Source: Sphingomonas changbaiensis NBRC 104936 (lineage in GTDB: Bacteria > Pseudomonadota > Alphaproteobacteria > Sphingomonadales > Sphingomonadaceae). From it: 64,000 nt of DNA. The notes below the pieces were generated by a model that was given only the letters and a program-made list of their open reading frames with translations, was not told the origin of the DNA and made no database searches. Made by a program: the position numbers and the translations under genes. The DNA lies in assembly GCF_000974765.1 (NCBI RefSeq), contig NZ_BBWU01000010.1, positions 1 through 64,000 of the forward strand, read 5' to 3'. Shown piece after piece: positions 1 to 9,584 of the stretch; position 1 is the stretch's first letter, and the number at the start of each line of letters is the position of its first letter.

Positions 1-1
1 G

Positions 2-958
2 TTGCTAGTGCACCACTTTCTCGACCTTTCCTCCGCCGGCGCCGACGGCGTCGCCGCAATGCTGGCGGATGCGCTCGACCGCAAGCAGGCTCGGGCCGGC
101 TGGCCCAAGGGCAAGCCCGATGCCGATCGCCCGCTCGATGGGCGCGTGCTGGCGATGATCTTCGAGAAGAGCTCGACCCGCACGCGCGTGTCGTTCGATA
201 TGGCCATCCGCCAACTCGGCGGCACGTCGATCGTAATGGACGCCGGCTCGATGCAGCTCGGCCGCGGCGAGACGATCGCGGACACCGCGCGCGTGCTCAG
301 CCGCTATGTCGACGCGATCATGATCCGCACCGACGATCCGGTGAAGCTGGAGGAAATGGCGGAATACGCCACGGTGCCGGTGATCAACGGGCTGACCGAT
401 CGCTCGCACCCGTGCCAGATCGTCGCCGACCTGCTGACGGCGATCGAGAAGGGCGTGCAGCTGCCCGGCTCCAAATGGGCGTGGCTCGGCGACGGCAACA
501 ATGTGCTGCACTCGATTATCGAGGCGGCCGGGCTGTTCGGCTTCTCGGTCGGGATCGGTTGCCCGGAAGGTTATGATCCGGACGACAGCTTCGTGCGCGA
601 AGCCAATGCGCGGCTGGCCGGGAGCAACGCGCGGGTGACGATCGAGCGCGATCCGGTGCGCGCCGCCGCCGATGCGGACGTTGTCGTGACTGACACCTGG
701 GTATCGATGGGACAGGCCGACAGCGCCGACAAGATCGCCGCCATGACGCCGTATCAGGTGAATCGTGCGCTGATGGCGCATGCCCGTCCACAGGCGACGT
801 TCCTCCACTGCCTGCCCGCACACCGGGGCGAGGAAGCGACGGACGAAATCCTGGACGGAAATCAGTCAGCCATCTGGGATGAGGCCGAAAACCGCCTACA
901 TGCACAGAAAGCGGTTTTGCTTTGGTGCTTTGGGCTTTTGAATGCAAACCAGGACTGA
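2..958 (+). CDS. argF: Ornithine carbamoyltransferase (5' end at window edge)
   Basis: Transfers a carbamoyl group from carbamoyl phosphate to ornithine, giving citrulline in cytoplasmic arginine synthesis. The carbamoyl-phosphate loop STRT is at about residues 58-61, HPCQ at 136-139, DTWVSMGQ near 231-238 and HCLP at 269-272, all in the family order. The 318 residues are close to full length. A TTG at 2 and a GTG at 8 are both possible starts, and a start upstream of the window cannot be excluded. Its last 17 bases overlap hslO, so the two are probably cotranscribed; argD would be expected upstream. Confidence 0.95.
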   Translation: MLVHHFLDLSSAGADGVAAMLADALDRKQARAGWPKGKPDADRPLDGRVLAMIFEKSSTRTRVSFDMAIRQLGGTSIVMDAGSMQLGRGETIADTARVLSRYVDAIMIRTDDPVKLEEMAEYATVPVINGLTDRSHPCQIVADLLTAIEKGVQLPGSKWAWLGDGNNVLHSIIEAAGLFGFSVGIGCPEGYDPDDSFVREANARLAGSNARVTIERDPVRAAADADVVVTDTWVSMGQADSADKIAAMTPYQVNRALMAHARPQATFLHCLPAHRGEEATDEILDGNQSAIWDEAENRLHAQKAVLLWCFGLLNANQD

Positions 959-1853
959 ACTGGATCGGACCCTCGGGTTCGCGATCCTCGAACAACATGC
1001 GCGCGGGCGGCTGGTGCGGCTGGGGCCGGTGCTCGACGAAATCCTGTCGGCGCATGCCTATCCGCCGGTGATCGAACGGCTGCTGGCCGAGGCGCTGGCG
1101 CTGACGGCTTTGCTCGGCTCGACGCTGAAGAATGAGACCGGCCAGATGACGCTGCAGGCGCAGACCGAAGGCGGGCCGATCTCGCTCCTCGTCTGCGATT
1201 ACAAAGACAGCGAGCTGCGCGGCTATGTGCAGTTCGACGCGGAGCGACTCGCCCAGATGCCGGCGGACCCGACTCTGTTCGCGCTGTTCGGCAAAGGTTA
1301 TCTCGCGATCACCTTCGATCAGGCGCTGACCGGCGAGCGCTACCAGGGCATCGTGCCGCTGGAGGGTACGTCGCTCGCGGAAGCCGCGCAGAGCTATTTC
1401 GCCCAGTCCGAGCAGATTCCCAGCCTGGTCCGGCTTGCCCACCGCCACGATGCGGACGGGCGGGTGATCGCGGGCGGCATGCTGCTCCAGCACTTGCCGG
1501 AGGGGGAGGAAGGCCGCGACCGGCTGCACACCAGGCTCGACCATCCCGAATGGCAGCACGTCGAGGCGCTGGGCCGGACGATCAAGGACGCGGAACTCAC
1601 CGACCCCGACCTGCCGATGGAAACGCTGGTCTGGCGGTTGTTCCACGACGAGAGGGAAGTCCGCGTGCTGGGCGGCGCGACGCTGACGCGCGGATGCCGC
1701 TGCAACCGGGAGCATATCCTGGGCGTCCTGTCGCGCTTTCCGGCGGAAGAGCAGGCGAACATGGCCGATGCCGAAGGGCTGATCCGCGTCGATTGCGCCT
1801 TTTGCTCGATCAGTCACCCGATCAGGCTCACGGAGCTGCAGGCCGCGGCTTGA
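942..1853 (+). CDS. hslO: Redox-regulated chaperone Hsp33
   Basis: Hsp33 is a cytoplasmic holdase that becomes active when its zinc-binding cysteines are oxidised. The four cysteines are present in the C-terminal redox switch: CRC at residues 252-254 and CAFC at 285-288. Length (303 residues) and the N-terminal segment fit the family. The ATG lies inside the end of argF, which points to translational coupling. Pairing of argF with hslO links arginine synthesis and oxidative stress defence only by transcription; no functional link is visible. Confidence 0.95.
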   Translation: MQTRTELDRTLGFAILEQHARGRLVRLGPVLDEILSAHAYPPVIERLLAEALALTALLGSTLKNETGQMTLQAQTEGGPISLLVCDYKDSELRGYVQFDAERLAQMPADPTLFALFGKGYLAITFDQALTGERYQGIVPLEGTSLAEAAQSYFAQSEQIPSLVRLAHRHDADGRVIAGGMLLQHLPEGEEGRDRLHTRLDHPEWQHVEALGRTIKDAELTDPDLPMETLVWRLFHDEREVRVLGGATLTRGCRCNREHILGVLSRFPAEEQANMADAEGLIRVDCAFCSISHPIRLTELQAAA

Positions 1854-1912
1854 ACGGAACGGTATCGTAATCAATATGACCCGAACGCGCGATACGCGGG
1901 TGAGGGGGTTGA

Positions 1913-2320
1913 ATGCGATTGCTGTTGATCCTGGTTGCGGGCGCAGCCGCGCTGCTGCTGGAAGGCGCGGCGAATGCGCCGATCCTGGCGTTCGGGCGTA
2001 TCGAGCCGGGCGAGTGGCAATTGCGTGCGCTCGATAATTCAATGCCGATGCGCAAGCTGTGCATCGACGACGCTTACGACCTCGTCCAGCTCCGCCATCC
2101 CGGCGCGGCCTGCTCGCGGTTCGTGCTGGCCAACGAGCCGCAGACCGCCACCGTGCATTACACCTGCGCCGGTGCGGGCTATGGCCGCACGATGATCCGG
2201 GTCGAAACCGGCCAACTCGTCCGGATCGAATCCCAGGGGCTCGCGAACCGGTCTCCGTTCGAGATCGCGCTGGAGGGACGTCGGGTCGGCAAGTGCATTC
2301 CCGAACGCGCGGCTCGTTAA
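1913..2320 (+). CDS. Secreted DUF3617-like small protein
   Basis: A 135-residue protein of unknown function with a signal peptide (hydrophobic residues about 2-20, followed by ANA). The mature part begins with a GEWQLR segment and has four cysteines spaced through the chain (KLC, AAC, YTC, GKC), resembling the periplasmic DUF3617 family; this assignment is by pattern only. A strong ribosome binding site (GAGGGGG) lies just upstream of the ATG. It starts 59 bases after hslO on the same strand and may be read from the same transcript. Confidence 0.75.
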   Translation: MRLLLILVAGAAALLLEGAANAPILAFGRIEPGEWQLRALDNSMPMRKLCIDDAYDLVQLRHPGAACSRFVLANEPQTATVHYTCAGAGYGRTMIRVETGQLVRIESQGLANRSPFEIALEGRRVGKCIPERAAR

Positions 2321-2347
2321 GGCGCTGTTTACCAAACCGAGTCTAAA

Positions 2348-2437
2348 GGGGAGGCGTGTCGAGTAGGCACGCTTTCCTCCCAAAATGGCCGCAAGGCCGA
2401 CTGGGCCGCTCCTGCACAGGGGCGGCCCGTTTTCTTT
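2348..2437 (+). ncRNA. Candidate small RNA or structured 3' UTR
   Basis: Three consecutive hairpins end in a T-rich tail. The first pairs GGGAG+GCGTG (2349-2358) with CACGC (2368-2372) and CTCCC (2377-2381), leaving a TTTC bulge. The second is GGCC-GCAA-GGCC with a GNRA loop (2387-2398). The third is the intrinsic terminator at 2403-2437. A TTTCCTCCC stretch could act as an anti-Shine-Dalgarno segment, as in known alphaproteobacterial sRNAs. A TCTAAA at 2342-2347 could be a -10 box but no good -35 is seen, so this may simply be the 3' end of the upstream mRNA. Confidence 0.4.
2403..2437 (+). terminator. Rho-independent terminator
   Basis: A 12-base arm (2403-2414) pairs with 2417-2428 with one G-U pair, followed by GTTTTCTTT. 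It faces rightward, ending transcription from the hslO side just before the 3' end of the convergent receptor gene. Confidence 0.8.
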
Positions 2438-4528
2438 CTAGAACGAAGCCCTGAGCGTCACCCGAATGTCGCGGCCGGCGAGCGGTGCGAAATCCTTCAG
2501 GAAGCTGGCGTGGCGGCGGGCGTCGACATCGAAGATGTTGTTCGCGCTGAGCAGGATTTCGGGCTTGTCGCGGCCTTCTCCGAACGGGCGGACGCCGATG
2601 CTCGCGTTGACCAGCGTATAGCCGGGCGTCGTCGTCTCGAACGGCGCAACCCGGTCCTGCGCGAAGGTATGCTCGACCTCGACGCGGCCGTCGAGCAAGC
2701 CGCTGGTGCCGCTGACGCCGCCCAGCAGGCGCAGCGGCGGGATGCGCGGCACCGGGCCGACGTTCTTGACCGTCGCGTGGACATAGTCGGCCAGGCCGTC
2801 GACATCGATCTTCCAGTCGCCGAAGCGGGCAGCCGTCACCGTCGCCTGCGCCTCGAACCCGTAATAATTCGCGTCGGCCTGGGCCGACTGGAACACGGGC
2901 AGCCCGTCTCGAATCTCGCCGGTCTGGTTGTCGTAAATATAGTTGTTGAACTTGTTGTAATAGGCCGAGGCTTCGAACGTATAATTGCGTCCGCTGCCGC
3001 GCAGGGTGCCTTCCAGCCCGAAGCTCCGCTCCTTTTTGAAATTCGGATTGCCGATCTCGAATGCCTGGGTGCCGGCGTGCGGGCCGTTGGCGAACAGCTC
3101 CTCGGCCGAAGGCGCGCGTTCGGTATGGGAGACGTTCACGCCGATGCGCCAGTCCGGCACGAACTCGTAGCTGGCGCCGGCCGATCCCGAATAAGCGGTG
3201 AACTGCCGGTCGGCGTTGATCGGATTGGATGAGACGTGCGTGCGCTCGATGCGGCCGCCGAACTCCGTCTTCAGCTTGCCGAAGTCGAGCGTCTGCAGCG
3301 TGAACAGGCCGTACTGGATCGTCTCGTTCTTCGGCACGAAGGCTTCGTCGCCGATCACGTTGAAGTCGCGGATCAACAGCTGCCCGCCGATCGCGCCCTG
3401 CCACACGCCGCGCTTGGTCTGGGCGAGCTCCAGTCGGCCTTCCAGACCCTTGTTGAAAAACTGGGTGCCCGTGGTGCCGTCCTCGGCCAGCTCGGCATGC
3501 TTGTAGTCCGCAAAGCCGAAACGGCCGCGCAGCTGCTTGAAGAAGCCGTCGCCGAGGTCGAGCTCGGTGCGCGCGTCCACGCGCGTCTGGTGCATGTCGA
3601 GGCGCGGCATCTCGCCTTGGCCGGTGGTCAGGTCGTAGCGGGCCGGCACGCCATAGAGACTGTCGTAATGGCTGAGGGCGAAGCCGAGCTGGCCGGTGTC
3701 GGTGATGACCGACGCGCCGCCGGCAATCTCCCAGGTCCGCGCGGCGGAGTTGGCCAGCGTTCCCTTCAGATCGGCGAGCGCGCGGACTTCGGGATTGGCG
3801 CTGGCGAGCGCCTGGGCACGAGCGGCCGGCGACAGGACATAGCCGCCGATCTTCAGATCGTCGCCGTCCAGATAGCTGCCGTCGAGGTGCAGCACGACCT
3901 TGTCGGAAACCGGCACATCGAGCGCGCTCGATCCGGAGAATTGGTTGGAGGCGGAGCTGTAGGTGCCGATCGCATCGACATGGACCGGCTCGTCGGGAAT
4001 GGCGCGCGGAATGCGCTTGTCGATCACATTGACGACGCCGCCGATCGCGGACGAGCCGAACTGAAGGGACGCCGGACCGCGCAGGACTTCGACGCGCTCG
4101 GCCAGGAGCGGATTGATCACGACCGCGTGATCGACGCTGGTATTCGACACGTCGAAGCTGCCGATGCCGTCGGTCAGGATGCGGACGCGATCGCCCTGGA
4201 AGCCGCGCAGGATCGGGCGCGAGGCATTGGGGCCGAAGGAGGTCGAGGAGACGCCGGGCTGACGCTGCAGCGTCTCGCCGATCGTCGAGCGAACTTCGCG
4301 GGCGAGATCGGTGCCGCTCAGCACCGAAACCGGCGACACCACATCGGCGCGGTTGCGCTCGAACGGGGCGGTCACGACGATGTCGGCGGGCGTCGCATCG
4401 TGATAATTTCCCGGCGGAGCCGCGGCATCCCCGGCTGCATCGGCAGCAAAAGCGGGCGTGGACAGTAGGGCGACAAAAGCGACGCCGGCACGAAGAACGG
4501 AACGGGGCAAGGGCGACTCCGAGGACAC
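2438..4528 (-). CDS. TonB-dependent receptor, ZnuD-type (probable zinc uptake)
   Basis: A 696-residue outer-membrane receptor taking up a substrate with energy from TonB. A signal peptide ends near AFAADA, a TonB-box-like DIVVTAP follows at about residues 48-54, then a plug domain (ERVEVLRGPASLQFG) and a 22-strand type barrel ending in phenylalanine. The segments ERAPSAEELFANGPHAGTQ and RRHASFLKDFAPLAGR are typical of the ZnuD zinc-receptor family. Start is GTG at 4528; a TTG six codons later is an alternative. A Zur-like operator lies 23 bases upstream, supporting zinc-starvation control. It is downstream of edd but probably has its own promoter. Confidence 0.85.
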   Translation of the reverse strand: MSSESPLPRSVLRAGVAFVALLSTPAFAADAAGDAAAPPGNYHDATPADIVVTAPFERNRADVVSPVSVLSGTDLAREVRSTIGETLQRQPGVSSTSFGPNASRPILRGFQGDRVRILTDGIGSFDVSNTSVDHAVVINPLLAERVEVLRGPASLQFGSSAIGGVVNVIDKRIPRAIPDEPVHVDAIGTYSSASNQFSGSSALDVPVSDKVVLHLDGSYLDGDDLKIGGYVLSPAARAQALASANPEVRALADLKGTLANSAARTWEIAGGASVITDTGQLGFALSHYDSLYGVPARYDLTTGQGEMPRLDMHQTRVDARTELDLGDGFFKQLRGRFGFADYKHAELAEDGTTGTQFFNKGLEGRLELAQTKRGVWQGAIGGQLLIRDFNVIGDEAFVPKNETIQYGLFTLQTLDFGKLKTEFGGRIERTHVSSNPINADRQFTAYSGSAGASYEFVPDWRIGVNVSHTERAPSAEELFANGPHAGTQAFEIGNPNFKKERSFGLEGTLRGSGRNYTFEASAYYNKFNNYIYDNQTGEIRDGLPVFQSAQADANYYGFEAQATVTAARFGDWKIDVDGLADYVHATVKNVGPVPRIPPLRLLGGVSGTSGLLDGRVEVEHTFAQDRVAPFETTTPGYTLVNASIGVRPFGEGRDKPEILLSANNIFDVDARRHASFLKDFAPLAGRDIRVTLRASF

Positions 4529-4550
4529 GGGCGCGAGCTGACTAGTCGCG

Positions 4551-4566
4551 ATGTGATATTATATCA
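4551..4566. promoter_or_regulatory. Zur-box-like operator
   Basis: The core TGATAT-T-ATATCA (4554-4566) is a perfect inverted repeat around one base. Read as ATGTGATATTATATCA it matches the known enterobacterial Zur consensus ATGTTATANTATAACA at all but two positions, and those two change symmetrically, keeping the palindrome. It lies 23-38 bases before the start of the ZnuD-like receptor, where a repressor would block transcription. Confidence 0.6.
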
Positions 4567-4601
4567 AGACGGTTGATCCCGGCGGCGTGGCGAGTCGTCG
4601 A

Positions 4602-6482
4602 TCAGCCACGCGCGTCCATCGCAGCCAGCACCGGCGAAGCGCCGCGCTCGGCATCGTCGCTCGAACCTTGAAATAAGCTGAACAACTCGCGGCCGAGGCC
4701 CAGCGCAAAGCCCGGTGCGGGCACTACGGGGCGGTCGAGCGCGCCGGGCGTCAGCACCGCGATCGTGCCCGCGACCGCGTCGACACGGACGATGTCGCCG
4801 TCCGCCACGCGCGCGACCGGGCCGCCGTGCAGCGCCTCGGGGTAAAGATGGATCGCGGCCGGCACCTTGCCGCTCGCACCGGACATGCGGCCGTCGGTGA
4901 CCAGCGCGACACGGTGCCCGCGGTCTTGCAGCACGCCTAGTGCCGGCGTCAGCTTGTGCAGCTCCGGCATGCCATTCGCGGCGGGGCCCTGGAATCGGAC
5001 GACCACGACCACGTCGCGGTCGAGCTCGCCGGCCTTGAAGGCGCGCAGCACATCGTCTTGGTCCGAGAAGACTCGCGCAGGCGCTTCGATCACCCAGCGA
5101 TCTGGATCGACCGCGCTGGTCTTGATGATCGCGCGGCCGAGATTGCCGGCGAGCAACTTCTGGCCTCCGGTCGGCTGAAACGGATCGGCGACCGGGCGCA
5201 GCATCGTCGGATCGCGCGTCGCTTCGGGGGCAGGGACCCACTCGATGTGCTCCGGCGCAGGCCGGAGCGTTGCGGCGCTTCCATCACCGCTCCGGTCTTC
5301 GCCGGAGCACTCCGAGAGAGTTGGCTCCTTGGTATACTCTCCCATGCCCCCGGCAGTGACGGTCAGGATGTCGCCATGCAGCAGCCCGGCGTCGAGCAAT
5401 TCGCGGATAACGAACGGCATGCCGCCCGCCTCGCGGAAGTCGTTCACGTCGCCGGAGCCGTTCGGGTAGACGCGCGCGAGCAGCGGGACGGCGTTCGAGA
5501 TGTCCTCGAAATCCTGCCAGTCGATGACGATGCCGGCGGCGCGCGCGATCGCGGGCAGGTGGATCGCGTGATTGGTCGAGCCGCCGGTCGCCATCAGCCC
5601 GATACAGGCGTTCACGATCGCTTTTTCGTCGATCACGCGGCCGATCGGGCGGTAATCGTTGCCGTCCCAGCCGATCTCGGTCAAGCGGTGGACGGCGGCG
5701 CGGGTCAGCTCCTGGCGCAGCTTCGTGCCGGGGTTCGCGAAGGCAGCGTTCGGCACGTGCAGGCCCATCATTTCCATCATCATCTGATTGGAATTGGCGG
5801 TGCCATAGAAAGTGCAGGTGCCGGGCGCGTGATAGCTGGCGGACTCGGCCTCAAGCAGCTCGTCGCGGCCCACCTTGCCCTCGGCATAAAGCTGGCGGAT
5901 GCGCGACTTCTCCTTGTTCGGAATGCCGGACGGCATCGGGCCGCCGGGGACGAGGATCGTCGGCAGGTGGCCGAAGCGCAGGCTCCCGATCAGCAGGCCG
6001 GGCACGATTTTGTCGCAAATGCCGAGCAGCAGCGCGCCTTCGAACATCGCGTGGGAGAGGGCGACAGCGGTCGAAAGCGCAATCGTGTCGCGGCTGAACA
6101 GCGACAGCTCCATCCCCGCCTGACCTTGCGTCACGCCATCGCACATCGCGGGGACGCCGCCCGCGACCTGCGCAGTCGCGCCGCGCTCACGAGCGAAGAT
6201 CTTGATCTGCTCAGGGTATCGTCCGTACGGCTGATGCGCCGACAGCATGTCGTTATAGGCGGTGACGACGCCGATGTTCATCGCCGTACCGGCGCGGATG
6301 ACCGGCTTGTCCTCCTCGGACGCCGCGAACCCATGCGCCAGATTGCCGCAGGACAGGACGCCGCGATTGGTGCCCGCCGCGCGCTGGCGCTCGACCAGGT
6401 CGAGATAGGCGGCACGGGTGGGGCGGGAGCGCTCGATAATGCGATCGGTCACGCGGTCGATGGCGGAGTGGAGGTGGGTCAT
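4602..6482 (-). CDS. edd: Phosphogluconate dehydratase (6-phosphogluconate dehydratase)
   Basis: Dehydrates 6-phosphogluconate to KDPG in the Entner-Doudoroff pathway; an iron-sulphur enzyme of the IlvD/Edd family. Hallmarks are NLAHGF, a [14 protein letters not shown] signature near residue 113, and [20 protein letters not shown] in the C-terminal half. At 626 residues it is about 20 longer than E. coli Edd (603). The excess maps to residues about 391-412, which are encoded by a palindromic repeat (5247-5310) inserted without breaking the frame. zwf lies upstream on the same strand, 171 bases away, separated by a large palindrome; pgl and eda are not here. Confidence 0.95.
   Translation of the reverse strand: MTHLHSAIDRVTDRIIERSRPTRAAYLDLVERQRAAGTNRGVLSCGNLAHGFAASEEDKPVIRAGTAMNIGVVTAYNDMLSAHQPYGRYPEQIKIFARERGATAQVAGGVPAMCDGVTQGQAGMELSLFSRDTIALSTAVALSHAMFEGALLLGICDKIVPGLLIGSLRFGHLPTILVPGGPMPSGIPNKEKSRIRQLYAEGKVGRDELLEAESASYHAPGTCTFYGTANSNQMMMEMMGLHVPNAAFANPGTKLRQELTRAAVHRLTEIGWDGNDYRPIGRVIDEKAIVNACIGLMATGGSTNHAIHLPAIARAAGIVIDWQDFEDISNAVPLLARVYPNGSGDVNDFREAGGMPFVIRELLDAGLLHGDILTVTAGGMGEYTKEPTLSECSGEDRSGDGSAATLRPAPEHIEWVPAPEATRDPTMLRPVADPFQPTGGQKLLAGNLGRAIIKTSAVDPDRWVIEAPARVFSDQDDVLRAFKAGELDRDVVVVVRFQGPAANGMPELHKLTPALGVLQDRGHRVALVTDGRMSGASGKVPAAIHLYPEALHGGPVARVADGDIVRVDAVAGTIAVLTPGALDRPVVPAPGFALGLGRELFSLFQGSSDDAERGASPVLAAMDARG
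5247..5310. repeat. Palindromic element family D, in frame inside edd
   Basis: A 64-base palindrome whose outer arms are GTGCTCCGGCG and CGCCGGAGCAC. Further copies are at 27185-27241 and 31899-31954. Here it encodes roughly residues 391-412 of Edd, between EPTLS and IEWVPAPE, a position where E. coli Edd has no equivalent residues. Confidence 0.85.
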
Positions 6483-6497
6483 CGGAACACTTCCTTG

Positions 6498-6641
6498 CTC
6501 CTCCCCGGAACGGGGAGGGGGACCAGCCCCGGCCTAAAGCCGGGGTTGGTGGAGGGGTCGCGAGCGAAGCGAGCCCTATGCCAAGCCGCCCCCTCCACCA
6601 CCGGCTTCGCCGGCGGTTCCCCTCCCCGTTCCGGGGAGGAG
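6498..6641. repeat. 144-base compound palindrome between edd and zwf
   Basis: Perfect 23-base inverted arms lie at 6498-6520 and 6619-6641 (C-rich CTCCTCCCC versus GGGGAGGAG ends). Inside are a second perfect pair, GGTGGAGGGG (6548-6557) with CCCCTCCACC (6590-6599), and two small hairpins. The whole region between zwf and edd is this element, so it may affect transcript stability or termination between the two genes. Confidence 0.85.
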
Positions 6642-6653
6642 TAAAGGTCGGCG

Positions 6654-8105
6654 TCACTCATGCCAGCTCGCTCCGTCGCGTTCGATCAGTGCAATCGCGG
6701 CGGAGGGGCCCCAGGTGCCGGCGGTGTAGGGCCGCGCCGGCACGCGAGCCTCGGTCCAGGCCTGGTGGATCGAATCGATCCAGGTCCAGGCCGCTTCCAC
6801 TTCGTCGCGGCGCACGAACAAGGTCGGGTCGCCCTCGATCAAATCAAGAAGCAGGCGTTCATAGGCGATGCGCCGCCGCTGGCCGGCCGCTTCGGTCGAC
6901 AGCGAAACGTCGAGCGCGACTTCGCGCAGGTTGAGGCCGTGGCGATCGAGGCCGGGCTGCTTCGCCATCACCTGCAGCTGGATATTCTCCTGCGGCTGGA
7001 TGCGGATCAGCATCGTATTGGGTTCCAGCCCCTTGCCCTTTTTCGCGAAGATCGAATGCGGCACCGGGCGGAACTGGATCAGGATTTCGGAACTGCGCTC
7101 CGGCATGCGCTTGCCGGTGCGCAGGTAAAAGGGCACGCCTGCCCAGCGCCAATTGTCGATATGTGCCTTGAGCGCCACGAACGTTTCCGTGTCGGAGCGC
7201 TCGCCAAGCTCGTCGGCATAGCCGCGGACCGGCTCACCGCCGACCGCGCCGGAACCATATTGGCCGCGCACGCTCAGGGCTTCGACCGTCTCCGGCGACA
7301 TCGGGCGGAGCGAGCGGATCACTTTCACCTTCTCGTCGCGGACGGCGGCGGGAGCCATCGAGGCGGGCGGCTCCATCGCGACCAGCGCCAGGAGCTGGAG
7401 CATATGGTTCTGCACCATATCCTTCAGCGCGCCGACCCCGTCATAGTAGGAGACGCGACCCTCCAGCCCGACGGTCTCGGCCACTGTGATCTGCACATGC
7501 TCGATCCCGCGCGCGCTCCACAGCGGCTCGAACATCGTGTTGCCGAAGCGCAGCACCAGCAGGTTCTGGACGGTTTCCTTGCCGAGATAATGGTCGACGC
7601 GGAACACCCGGTCCTCGTCGAACACGGCGTTCACTGCGTCGTTGACCTGACGGCTCGACGCGAGATCGTGGCCGATCGGCTTTTCCATTGCGACGCGAAC
7701 GGTTGGGCCGGCCAGGCCCGCTTTGCCGAGCCCCTCGACCATCGGCGCGAACAGGGATGGCGGCGTGGAGAGGTAGACGGCGACGCCGCGCTCGATCCTG
7801 TCGCCGACCATGTCGCGCAACGCCGCGAACTGCGCTGCCTCGCCGCTGACAGGGCAATAGCGGATACGGGACAGGAAGGCCGCGGCCTCGTCGGCGTCGA
7901 AGTGATCCTCGGGAAGAGTTTTGGCGAGATCGATCGACGCACGGAACGCGTCGTCGTCCATTGCCCCGCGGCCGGACGCGATGATCTGCATGTCGTCCGG
8001 CAGCAGGCGGTCGAGATAAAGATTGTACAGCGATGGGAAGAGCATCCGGTGCGCAAGATCGCCGGTGCCGCCGAAAATGATGATGGTCTGGTATGCGTCG
8101 GTCAC
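6654..8105 (-). CDS. zwf: Glucose-6-phosphate 1-dehydrogenase
   Basis: Oxidises glucose-6-phosphate to 6-phosphogluconolactone with NAD(P)+, feeding the Entner-Doudoroff and pentose phosphate routes. The nucleotide-binding GGTGDLA is at residues 12-18 and the substrate/catalytic motif RVDHYLGKE at 169-177. The chosen start is GTG at 8105 because a GGGAGA ribosome site precedes it and homology begins there; a 13-residue longer frame exists. The 483 residues fit the family. It precedes edd; the lactonase gene pgl usually found in such clusters is absent. Confidence 0.95.
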   Translation of the reverse strand: MTDAYQTIIIFGGTGDLAHRMLFPSLYNLYLDRLLPDDMQIIASGRGAMDDDAFRASIDLAKTLPEDHFDADEAAAFLSRIRYCPVSGEAAQFAALRDMVGDRIERGVAVYLSTPPSLFAPMVEGLGKAGLAGPTVRVAMEKPIGHDLASSRQVNDAVNAVFDEDRVFRVDHYLGKETVQNLLVLRFGNTMFEPLWSARGIEHVQITVAETVGLEGRVSYYDGVGALKDMVQNHMLQLLALVAMEPPASMAPAAVRDEKVKVIRSLRPMSPETVEALSVRGQYGSGAVGGEPVRGYADELGERSDTETFVALKAHIDNWRWAGVPFYLRTGKRMPERSSEILIQFRPVPHSIFAKKGKGLEPNTMLIRIQPQENIQLQVMAKQPGLDRHGLNLREVALDVSLSTEAAGQRRRIAYERLLLDLIEGDPTLFVRRDEVEAAWTWIDSIHQAWTEARVPARPYTAGTWGPSAAIALIERDGASWHE

Positions 8106-8168
8106 GCGCGTCTCCCGCTGCCCGCGGCTGTTCCTAGAGCGCAAGGCGGACGGGTCAACCGATGCTCT

Positions 8169-9584
8169 TCAGGCTTTCAGCTCTCGTGCGATCGCCTTGG
8201 CCGTGGTTGCGCCGTAGGGCGGCTTGAAACCGGCGAGCTTCGCGATGTCGATCTTCGGCTGCCGATAGATCGCGCGCGCGTGGCTGAAGGTCTTGAATCC
8301 GTCGAACCCATGATAGGCGCCCATACCCGACGGGCCGATGCCGCCGAACGGCAACTCTTCGGCAGAGATGTGAAAGATCACGTCGTTGACCGTGACTCCG
8401 CCGGAAATGGTCCGGTCGAGCACGCGGCGTTCCTCGGCCGCGTCGTGGCCGAAATAGTAAAGACCCAGCGGCCGATCGCGGCGGTTCACGAAATCGATCG
8501 CCTCGTCGATCGCGCCATAGCGCTTCACCGGCAGGACCGGGCCGAAAATCTCGTCCTGCATGACCGCCATGTCGTCCGTCGGATTGCGGACGATGAAGAG
8601 CGGCATCCTGGTGCCGTTCGAGCCGGCGAAATCCTCGGCCCCGGGGTTCACCTCTATCACGTCGCCACCCTTGGCGCGGGCGTCATCGAGATAGGCCTGC
8701 AGGCGAACATGATGCCGTTCGTTGACCACCGCCGTATAGTCGGCGTTGCCGAGCATGCGCGGATAGAGCGCGGCGGCGGCCGACCTGAGCCCGCCGATTA
8801 CCGCGTCTTCCTTGTCGTCGGGCACAAGCAGATAGTCGGGCGCGAGGCAGATCTGGCCGGCGTTCATCAGCTTGCCGATCGCGACCCGCTCGGTCGCCTG
8901 CTTCAGGTCCGCGGAGCGTCCGATAATCGTTGGCGATTTTCCGCCCAGCTCCAGCGTCACCGGCGTCAGGTTGTCCGCAGCGGCGTGAAGGATATGGCGG
9001 CCGATGCTGGTCGCGCCGGTGAAGATCAGATGATCGAACGGAAGGGCGGAAAAGGCGCGGCCGACCTCCGCGCCGCCGCTGACGAAGACCAATTCGGCCG
9101 GGTCGAAATAGGTGCCGACGATCTCCTCGAACAGGGCGGCCGTGCGGGGCGTGAACTCGCTGGTCTTGATCATCGCGCGGTTGCCGGCGGCGAACACTCC
9201 GGCGAGCGGCGCCATCGCCAGCTGCACCGGGAAGTTCCACGGCGCGATCACCCCCACGACGCCTTTCGGCTGATATTCGACCGCCGCGCGCGCGCCGAGC
9301 AGGCCGAGCGGAAACTGGAGAGGGCGCTTTTCCGGCCGGGCCCATCGATCGACATTCTTGCGCGCGTGCTTCAGCGTGCGGACGCTGGCCACGATATCGG
9401 CCAGCATCGACAATTCGCGGCTGCGGTGGCCGAAATCTTCCGACAATGCCGAGCAGAAGCGTTCGGCATTGTCGATCATCATGCGGATCGCGCGGTCAAG
9501 CCGGTCGCGGCGGGCGGCGAGCGGCACCGGTCGCTCGGCATCCAAAGCGGTTCGCTGCGCCTGCAGCAGGGCGGTCAGGTCCAT
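8169..9584 (-). CDS. Aldehyde dehydrogenase, coniferyl-aldehyde dehydrogenase type
   Basis: An NAD(P)-dependent aldehyde dehydrogenase of 471 residues that oxidises an aldehyde to its acid. The fold's landmarks are PWNFPVQL, FTGATSIGR, the general-base segment LELGGKSP and the nucleophile cysteine in NAGQICLAPDY; the last resembles coniferyl-aldehyde dehydrogenases. The ATG at 9584 is preceded by GGGGAAGGA, so the 36-residue upstream extension of the frame is not used. It lies 63 bases before zwf on the same strand. The true substrate cannot be read from sequence; membership of a lignin-monomer route is only one option. Confidence 0.85.
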   Translation of the reverse strand: MDLTALLQAQRTALDAERPVPLAARRDRLDRAIRMMIDNAERFCSALSEDFGHRSRELSMLADIVASVRTLKHARKNVDRWARPEKRPLQFPLGLLGARAAVEYQPKGVVGVIAPWNFPVQLAMAPLAGVFAAGNRAMIKTSEFTPRTAALFEEIVGTYFDPAELVFVSGGAEVGRAFSALPFDHLIFTGATSIGRHILHAAADNLTPVTLELGGKSPTIIGRSADLKQATERVAIGKLMNAGQICLAPDYLLVPDDKEDAVIGGLRSAAAALYPRMLGNADYTAVVNERHHVRLQAYLDDARAKGGDVIEVNPGAEDFAGSNGTRMPLFIVRNPTDDMAVMQDEIFGPVLPVKRYGAIDEAIDFVNRRDRPLGLYYFGHDAAEERRVLDRTISGGVTVNDVIFHISAEELPFGGIGPSGMGAYHGFDGFKTFSHARAIYRQPKIDIAKLAGFKPPYGATTAKAIARELKA

